A program made the translations under genes and the position numbers. A stretch of DNA of 47,260 bases from Candidatus Fibrimonadaceae bacterium (GTDB taxonomy: Bacteria; Fibrobacterota; Fibrobacteria; Fibrobacterales; Fibrobacteraceae). The notes beneath the pieces are model-generated. The model made no database searches and was not told the DNA's origin. It worked only from the letters and a program-made list of their open reading frames with translations. The stretch is from NCBI GenBank assembly GCA_031281275.1, contig JAITFP010000036.1, positions 1-47,260 on the forward strand. The letters are read 5' to 3'. The first letter of the stretch is position 1, and each line of letters opens with the position of its first letter. This document shows, one piece after another, positions 41,894-47,260 of the stretch.

Positions 41894-43096
41894 TTATGGG
41901 ACTATTTCCCACCAATCGTCGTTATTAGTATTAGCCCTTCTCCTAGAGGCAGCCTTTTTCCTTCCCTGACTCTTCTTCATTTTTTCCGACTTTGCAAGCT
42001 CTTCGGCTGCCCGTCTTCTCTCTGCGAGTTCAATGGAATCGGCAACCCGTTTCTTTTCTGTGGCTATGGAATCTGCAACCCATTGCTTTCTTGAAGCTAT
42101 GGAATCTGCAACCCATTGTTTTCTTGTGGCTATGGAATCTGCAGCACGTTTCTTATTCATTGCAATGGAATCTGTAGCTCGTTTTTTCTCTCTGGCGGTG
42201 GAATCAGCAATCCATTTTTTCTCTGCGGCGGCAAAATCAGCAACTCGCTTCTTTTCTCTGGCAGTAGAATCAGCAATTCTTTTCTTTTCCATAGCGGTAG
42301 AATCTGTAACCCGTTTTTTCTCTCTGGCGGTGGAATCTGTAACCCGTTTTTTCTCTCTGGCGGCAGAATCTGTAACCCACCTTTTCTCTCTGCCAGCTAA
42401 AACCGCAGCCCGTCTTTTCTCTAGGGCAATGGAATCTGCAACTCGTTTTTTCTCCGTGGCAATGGAGTCTGCAACTCGTTTTTTCTCCGTGGCAATGGAG
42501 TCTGCTACCCGTTTTTTCTCCGTGGCAATGGAATCTGCAATTCGCTTTTTTTCGGCTTCTATTTCTTTTTGAATATCTATTTTATCTATTGCAATTGCCT
42601 GTGCTTTTGTTATTTTGTCTGAATATTTTGGCATATTGAATACCTTGCCCTGCTCAAAACTCCATGTTTTAGCCTGATTAAGCACAGAAGAACCTGCCTC
42701 AGCCCTGCCTTTCAAGGTAATTTTCTGGTTCGAAATTTTAATAGGCTCATCGTCTAAATATACCATAAAATCAAAAATACCAGCTTGGTAAGGCGTTCCG
42801 TCTTGAGCCTTGCCTACAGCATCGTAATAAGCCAAAATAACAACTATATGGTCTGAAAGGTAGTCTAAATCCTCTGTGTTGTGCCCTGCGTTTGCAACTG
42901 CGCTGATTTCAAAAAACCAGGGCTTATATTCCACAAGCATGGTAAAAGGGCGGTTATTGCCCGAAGTATTGCCAAATTTCATAAAACTGCCCGTGAAACC
43001 CATAAAAGAGGGGTCTTTGGTTGAAAGTTTTGGAGCGGTTTGCGCAAGCACCGCACTCGCAAACAAAAGAACCAAGGGCAATAAAAATTTCTTCAT
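41894..43096 (-). CDS. Exported protein with 16 hendecad (11-residue) coiled-coil repeats
   Basis: 400 residues. Signal peptide MKKFLLPLVLLFASAVLAQ; N-terminal domain ~20-155 of unknown fold (FMGFTGSFMKFGN..., YDAVGKAQDG); then about 16 tandem 11-residue repeats of consensus A-T-E-K-K-R-V-A-D-S-I (nt ~42030-42565) and a basic tail ending WWEIVP. Hendecads favour straight, slightly right-handed coiled coils, so this should be a long periplasmic rod of ~25 nm. 33-bp DNA repeats make it prone to length change. Confidence 0.8.
   Translation of the reverse strand: MKKFLLPLVLLFASAVLAQTAPKLSTKDPSFMGFTGSFMKFGNTSGNNRPFTMLVEYKPWFFEISAVANAGHNTEDLDYLSDHIVVILAYYDAVGKAQDGTPYQAGIFDFMVYLDDEPIKISNQKITLKGRAEAGSSVLNQAKTWSFEQGKVFNMPKYSDKITKAQAIAIDKIDIQKEIEAEKKRIADSIATEKKRVADSIATEKKRVADSIATEKKRVADSIALEKRRAAVLAGREKRWVTDSAAREKKRVTDSTAREKKRVTDSTAMEKKRIADSTAREKKRVADFAAAEKKWIADSTAREKKRATDSIAMNKKRAADSIATRKQWVADSIASRKQWVADSIATEKKRVADSIELAERRRAAEELAKSEKMKKSQGRKKAASRRRANTNNDDWWEIVP
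42030..42565 (-). repeat. Coding tandem repeat, 33-bp unit x ~16
   Basis: Each unit encodes an 11-residue hendecad; several are identical at the DNA level (e.g. near 42430-42540), others have drifted, showing local expansion of a subset. Confidence 0.85.
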
Positions 43097-43104
43097 AATT
43101 GGAA

Positions 43105-43113
43105 AATGTAGAA
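43105..43113 (-). promoter_or_regulatory. TTCTACATT promoter box of the hendecad-repeat gene
   Basis: Minus-strand box ending 8 nt before ATG 43096; another leaderless-type geometry. Confidence 0.45.
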
Positions 43114-43129
43114 TTTTTTAAAAAAAAGT

Positions 43130-43156
43130 TAAGATTTTTGTAAATTATGCCGATTA
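43130..43156 (+). promoter_or_regulatory. Sigma-28 (FliA)-type promoter
   Basis: TAAGATTT, exactly 11 bp, GCCGATTA: 6/8 and 7/8 matches to the flagellar consensus TAAAGTTT-N11-GCCGATAA. It lies 18 nt before the FlgM-like start, as expected for flgM autoregulation. Confidence 0.65.
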
Positions 43157-43174
43157 AAGGATTAGGGTAATGCT

Positions 43175-43552
43175 ATGAACGTGTCCGAAATCACAACTCG
43201 CGTAGCGGATTTAATAAGAAATCCGGACTCGCCGATGCCGAGCGAGCGCGACCGTAGTATTCAAAAAAAGAAAACTGAGGCTCCACCGCCGCCACCAGAA
43301 GCGAGCAAGCCAAGTACTCCTACCCCAACAACAACAGAGCACAATCCAGCTAAAACAAGCGAATACAACCTCGCCCTTTCCCCTTTGGCGCAAAAAATCT
43401 TAGAGGATGCAGATACTCACAAAAGCGACTGGGAAAAGAAGAGAAGCGAAAATGTCCAACGCATTCAGCAACTGGTGCACGAAAAACAATACCACCTCGC
43501 CCCAGAAGTTGTTGACGGGATAGCTCGAAAAATCGTTGATATGTTGCGTTAA
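43175..43552 (+). CDS. flgM: FlgM-like anti-sigma-28 factor
   Basis: 125 residues. Short, charged, Pro/Thr-rich middle (unstructured) and a C-terminal pair of helices, LSPLAQKILEDADTHKSDWEKKRSENVQRIQQLVHEKQYHLAPEVVDGIARKIVDML, matching FlgM's 'R...V..I...I..G.Y......IA..I...L'. The sigma-28-type promoter upstream supports it. In flagellated bacteria FlgM holds FliA inactive until exported. Its stop overlaps mazG's stop from the other strand (TTAA). Confidence 0.7.
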   Translation: MNVSEITTRVADLIRNPDSPMPSERDRSIQKKKTEAPPPPPEASKPSTPTPTTTEHNPAKTSEYNLALSPLAQKILEDADTHKSDWEKKRSENVQRIQQLVHEKQYHLAPEVVDGIARKIVDMLR

Positions 43553-44298
43553 AGGGGCATTTTCTTTGCCTTTTCCCAAAATTTGTCCAATTCTTCCAAT
43601 GTGAAATTTTGAGGATTTCCGCCTGCCATTATCTCTACCTGCCTAAACCGCTTTTCAAATTTGGCATTTGCCCTTGCAAGGGCGGTTTCGGCATTTATGC
43701 CTTTATGCCTAGCTAAATTCACCAAGGCAAAGAGAATATCGCCAAATTCCTCCTCTGCCCTCAAAGAACCCGCTTCTTCTGCCTCAAACTCCCCTATTTC
43801 CTCTTTTACCTTTTCTAAAACGGGACCCGGATTGTCCCAGTCAAAACCGACCTTTGCAGCCCGCCTTGAAAGCTCCTGGGCACGGGAAAGAGCCACCATT
43901 GACCTCGGCACCTTGTCCATAGCAGAGGCTGGTTTTTCCTTTTTTTCCTCGCTCTTTATCTCTTCCCATTTTTTAAGAACCTCTTTGGAAGTTCCTAAGT
44001 TTTCCGAGCCAAAAACGTGAGGATGCCTCCTGACCATTTTTTCGCAAATTCCATTTATAACATCGTCTATTGTGAATTTCCCATCTTCCTTGGCTATTTG
44101 GGAGTGAAACACCACCTGCAAAAGTACATCGCCAAGCTCTTCAACCATATTTTTTTGGTTTTCGCTTTGAACAGCATCTATATATTCGTAAGATTCTTCT
44201 AAAAGGTAAGGCAGCAAACTGTTGAAATTCTGCTCCCTGTCCCAAGGACAGCCATCCGCGGAGCGGAGGCGTTGCATTATTTCCAGCAATTTATCCAT
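43549..44298 (-). CDS. mazG: Nucleoside triphosphate pyrophosphohydrolase MazG
   Basis: 249 residues, two MazG domains. The N-domain is complete: LRSADGCPWDREQ, LLEESYEYIDAV, MVEELGDVLLQVVFHSQIA with the EExxE/ExxD metal motif, RRHPHVFG and KWEEIK. The C-domain repeats a weaker EE...FGDILFALVNLAR. Cleans non-canonical NTPs and lowers (p)ppGpp. Its ATG follows the V-ATPase B stop with no gap, so it is probably co-transcribed. Confidence 0.95.
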   Translation of the reverse strand: MDKLLEIMQRLRSADGCPWDREQNFNSLLPYLLEESYEYIDAVQSENQKNMVEELGDVLLQVVFHSQIAKEDGKFTIDDVINGICEKMVRRHPHVFGSENLGTSKEVLKKWEEIKSEEKKEKPASAMDKVPRSMVALSRAQELSRRAAKVGFDWDNPGPVLEKVKEEIGEFEAEEAGSLRAEEEFGDILFALVNLARHKGINAETALARANAKFEKRFRQVEIMAGGNPQNFTLEELDKFWEKAKKMPL

Positions 44299-45591
44299 TT
44301 ACTTGGGCCAGAACTTCCCTATCAGTTTGCTTGGAATGCCCGTTTCTTCGGACTTAAAGCAATCTGCGAGAATTTTCCAACCGAGGTCCAAAGCTGCTTC
44401 CAAAGGAATGTTCACCGATAAGTCCATCATCTCTTTTTCAAAACGAACACCGTATTTCAATAGCTTTGCATCCCAGTTGCTCATGCGGAAACCCATAGAT
44501 TGCTTTTCAAGGGTTTCTTTATAGCTGGAATATAGCTGAATCATTGTGTTCATTATTGTGCGATGGTCTTCGCGAGTGTCGCCGTTTACCTGCTGTTTTA
44601 AGCGGCTAAGAGAGCCAAATGGCTCAATTCTACCTTTGCGCAAATAGAACTGACCCTCGGTTATATAACCTGTGTTATCTGGAACTGGATGAGTTACATC
44701 ATCGCCTGGCATTGTGGTCACGGCAAGAATGGTTATTGAACCAGAACCTTCAAAATCCACCGCTTTTTCGTAGCGGCTGGCAAGCTGGGAATACAAATCG
44801 CCAGGATAGCCACGGTTGGAGGGTACCTGTTCCATTGTGATTGCAATTTCTTTCATTGCATCGGCAAAGTTTGTCATATCTGTTAAAAGCACCAGCACTT
44901 TTTTGCCCTGAGTTGCGAATTGTTCCGCAACCGCCAAAGCAGCATCTGGAACAAGCAAACATTCCACAATGGGGTCAGAAGCTGTGTGCATAAAAGAAAC
45001 CGTGCGGCTAAGAGCACCGTGTTCTTCCAAGAAATCCCTGAAAAACAGATAATCATCGTATTTTAGTCCCATGCCGCCGAGAATAATAACATCCACTTCT
45101 GCTTGCAAAGCTATGCGAGCGAGCAGTTCGTTATATGGTTCGCCAGCTATTGAGAAAATAGGTAGCTTTTGGCTAACAACCAAGGTGTTGAACACATCAA
45201 TCATTGGAATTCCCGTGCGTACCATATTCTTTGGGATAATTCTCTTTGAAGGATTAACGGAAGGACCGCCTATTTCAATCAAATTCTCATTTATCACAGG
45301 ACCTTTGTCCCTAGGCTCGCCTGCTCCAGAAAACACGCGCCCAAGCAAGGAATCGCTAAATGGAACTTGCATGGGCTTGCCCAAAAAGCGCACTTGAGAA
45401 TCTGTGGAAATGCCTCGGCTTCCTGCAAAAACCTGCAAATCAACCATGCCGCTATCCAAGCGAATCACCTGAGCCAAAGAGGTTCCTCTTGGGCTTTGCA
45501 CCTGTGCCAAGTCGTGATAGCTAACGCCGTCTGCGGCAACTGTAATAACGTTGCCTGCAATTCTTTCAATTTTATGATAAACCTTATGCAT
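44299..45591 (-). CDS. atpB: V/A-type ATPase subunit B
   Basis: 430 residues: non-catalytic B subunit of the V1/A1 head. [93 protein letters not shown] and [31 protein letters not shown] are family hallmarks; no Walker A, as expected. Overlaps subunit A by 8 bp. Confidence 0.96.
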   Translation of the reverse strand: MHKVYHKIERIAGNVITVAADGVSYHDLAQVQSPRGTSLAQVIRLDSGMVDLQVFAGSRGISTDSQVRFLGKPMQVPFSDSLLGRVFSGAGEPRDKGPVINENLIEIGGPSVNPSKRIIPKNMVRTGIPMIDVFNTLVVSQKLPIFSIAGEPYNELLARIALQAEVDVIILGGMGLKYDDYLFFRDFLEEHGALSRTVSFMHTASDPIVECLLVPDAALAVAEQFATQGKKVLVLLTDMTNFADAMKEIAITMEQVPSNRGYPGDLYSQLASRYEKAVDFEGSGSITILAVTTMPGDDVTHPVPDNTGYITEGQFYLRKGRIEPFGSLSRLKQQVNGDTREDHRTIMNTMIQLYSSYKETLEKQSMGFRMSNWDAKLLKYGVRFEKEMMDLSVNIPLEAALDLGWKILADCFKSEETGIPSKLIGKFWPK

Positions 45592-47260
45592 TTACAGTTA
45601 CCTCCGCTACGGCTTTTAGAATGTTGCCTTCCAATTCCTGAAATTCTTTTGATTTGAATTCCACTCGGTTCCAGTCTTTTGCTGTTTGAGTTAGCTTTAA
45701 GAAAAATGAACGTGCTGCATCTTTTTCTTTGAAAGTAACCGGAGTTTTCAAGATTTGGTAAATTTTATTGAACACGTATTCTTGCCTGTCTCCAGGGCAA
45801 GCCTCGTCTATTTTATTATAGGCATCTTGCTGCAAATAAACAGAATCCAAAAATTCGCCTTTTAGGTAAAGAACAAAGTCGTCCATTGAGGTGCCTTCTT
45901 CACCCACAACTTTCATCATTTGCCCCACATCATTGCCTCTGCTCAAAATTTTGTGCACCTCAGATGTTTTTGCACCGTCTATTAAACCGCGATATTTAGA
46001 CCAGCTTTCAAGCGGGTGAATTGCTGGGAAGCGGCGCTGGTCGGAGCGTTCTCTTGAAAGCCCGTGGAATGCGCCAACCACTTTCAAAGTTGCCTGCGTA
46101 ACAGGCTCCTCAAAGTTTCCACCCGCAGGAGAAACGTTTCCGCCAATGGTCACAGAGCCAGTTTGCCCGTTTTTAAGGCGAACTATGCCGCCTCTCTCGT
46201 AAAAGCTCGCAATAACAGATTCCAAATATGCAGGGAAAGCTTCTTCGCCAGGGATTTCTTCTAAGCGACCGCTCATCTCTCTAAGAGCCTGTGCCCAGCG
46301 GCTTGTTGAATCTGCAAGCAGCAGCACGTTGAGTCCCATTTGACGATAATATTCAGCAAGTGTCACACCTGTGTAAACAGAGGCTTCGCGAGCTGCAACG
46401 GGCATGGAGCTTGTGTTGCATATAATTAATGTGCGTTCCATTAAGCTGCGACCTGTGCGAGGGTCAATTTGCTCCGGAAATTCTTTCAATGTTTCCACAA
46501 CTTCGCCAGCGCGTTCACCACAAGCGGCTATAATCACAATATCCACTTCTGCGTGGCGAGCGGTTAATTGCTGCAACACTGTTTTGCCTGCGCCAAAAGG
46601 TCCAGGAACGCAGAAAACTCCGCCTCTGTTCACGGGGAAGAATGTGTCCACAATTCTCTGTTTTGTTATCAAAGGTTCTGTTGGACGAAGCCTTTCGGAA
46701 TAGCATTTTATGGGCAGTTTAACGGGCCAAGTCTGCATAAGTTTAACTTCATAGCTTTTGCCATTTGAATCTTTTATTTTGGCAATGGTATCCGTAACCG
46801 TAAATTCGCCAGCAGGTGAAACGCTTTCCACCAAGAATGTTCCCTGAAGTCCAAAAGGAACCATTATCAGATGTTTGAAAATTCCCTCTGGCACGGAGCC
46901 AAGGGCATCGCCTGCGGAAACCTGAGTGCCAACGGTGATGCTTGGGGTGAAAGCCCACTTTTTATCACGAGGCAAAGCCTCTAGATATTTGCCTCTTTGC
47001 AAAAAGAAGCCGCACTGCTCGGCTAGCTGAGGCAATGGATTTTGCAATCCGTCAAACACCTGGGTCAACAAGCCAGGTCCTAGTTCCACAGAGAGGAGCG
47101 CGCCTGTGAACTCAATGATGTCGCCTTCTTTTAAGCCGGTAGTGTCTTCAAACACTTGCAACTCGGCAACCGAGCCTCTAATGCGAATCACCTCGCTTTT
47201 TAGGCGGGTGCCATTTTCAAGGACTGCAAAAGCCACTTCGTTTTGCACAACTGGCTTTTC
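45584..47260 (-). CDS. atpA: V/A-type ATPase catalytic subunit A (5' end beyond window)
   Basis: Catalytic subunit; at least 558 residues seen. Walker [13 protein letters not shown] (~215-226 of the visible part), [63 protein letters not shown] and the A-specific insert region are present. The frame continues upstream past GTG 47248 (E-K-P-V-V-Q-N-E-V), and the family has more residues before this point, so the true start is outside the window. ATP synthesis or Na+/H+ pumping. Confidence 0.96.
   Translation of the reverse strand, partial: EKPVVQNEVAFAVLENGTRLKSEVIRIRGSVAELQVFEDTTGLKEGDIIEFTGALLSVELGPGLLTQVFDGLQNPLPQLAEQCGFFLQRGKYLEALPRDKKWAFTPSITVGTQVSAGDALGSVPEGIFKHLIMVPFGLQGTFLVESVSPAGEFTVTDTIAKIKDSNGKSYEVKLMQTWPVKLPIKCYSERLRPTEPLITKQRIVDTFFPVNRGGVFCVPGPFGAGKTVLQQLTARHAEVDIVIIAACGERAGEVVETLKEFPEQIDPRTGRSLMERTLIICNTSSMPVAAREASVYTGVTLAEYYRQMGLNVLLLADSTSRWAQALREMSGRLEEIPGEEAFPAYLESVIASFYERGGIVRLKNGQTGSVTIGGNVSPAGGNFEEPVTQATLKVVGAFHGLSRERSDQRRFPAIHPLESWSKYRGLIDGAKTSEVHKILSRGNDVGQMMKVVGEEGTSMDDFVLYLKGEFLDSVYLQQDAYNKIDEACPGDRQEYVFNKIYQILKTPVTFKEKDAARSFFLKLTQTAKDWNRVEFKSKEFQELEGNILKAVAEVTVNA

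Noticed and set aside
42030-42565. CRISPR-like regular repeats
   Set aside because: The repeats are 33-bp, contiguous without spacers, in frame and encode a coiled coil. Long antisense open frames here are shadows of the repeat codons.

Overview
The window looks like a chromosome segment from an anaerobic, Gram-negative, Fibrobacterota-like bacterium. This placement is an inference with no marker phylogeny behind it. It rests on polyserine linkers of the kind common in Fibrobacter secreted proteins, a V/A-type ATPase, the [FeFe]-hydrogenase maturase HydE, outer-membrane barrel proteins, many lipoproteins and an AT-rich genome. A chemoreceptor and a FlgM-like protein behind a sigma-28-type promoter suggest a motile relative such as a termite-gut lineage.

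Layout. 1-2064: 3' end of an IS1595-type transposase and two unrecognised genes. 2134-8649: P13-like membrane protein, aspS (with an in-frame amber codon), then a tightly overlapping minus-strand unit pheA-ribBA-two lipoproteins. 8665-24906: the centrepiece, two paralogous four-gene minor-pilin operons (FimT/GspH, PilV, PilW, giant PilX-like protein) facing away from each other around a tyrosine recombinase gene. 25030-27185: small accessory island with a ParE-type toxin-antitoxin pair, a PIN-toxin remnant with its partner and an Rpn/YhgA-like nuclease, punctuated by three copies of a ~36-bp repeat. 27363-35994: outer-membrane protein, RNB exoribonuclease, nuoB-nuoC-glycosyltransferase operon, YdjI/YdjG-like pair and hydE. 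36004-38990: chemoreceptor and diguanylate cyclase. 39038-43096: envelope genes (barrel, RNase Z-like, AlgH, OmpA-like, hendecad-repeat protein). 43175-47260: FlgM-like, mazG and V-ATPase subunits B and A (A runs off the window).

Main discovery candidate: a ~1.1-kb invertible switch at 16704-17824. A 15-bp sequence (GCCGGCGCGGCAGTT) occurs as a perfect inverted repeat. One copy lies inside the leader codons of fimT of operon A; the other lies at the 5' edge of a start-less, promoter-less fimT of operon B. The segment between carries the only visible pilin promoter, the fimT start codon and leader, and the recombinase gene. Reading across the repeat, inversion would join the leader to fimT-B exactly in frame and leave fimT-A headless. 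The locus can therefore be read as a recombinase-driven choice between two complete pilus-tip operons. Today A is joined to the promoter, but its pilW carries a ~430-bp insertion encoding an S23-type four-helix-bundle protein, so the currently selected operon may be defective while the intact-looking one is silent.

A second genome-wide pattern is a TTTTCTAYATT promoter box placed only 6-10 nt before many start codons, which predicts widespread leaderless mRNAs.
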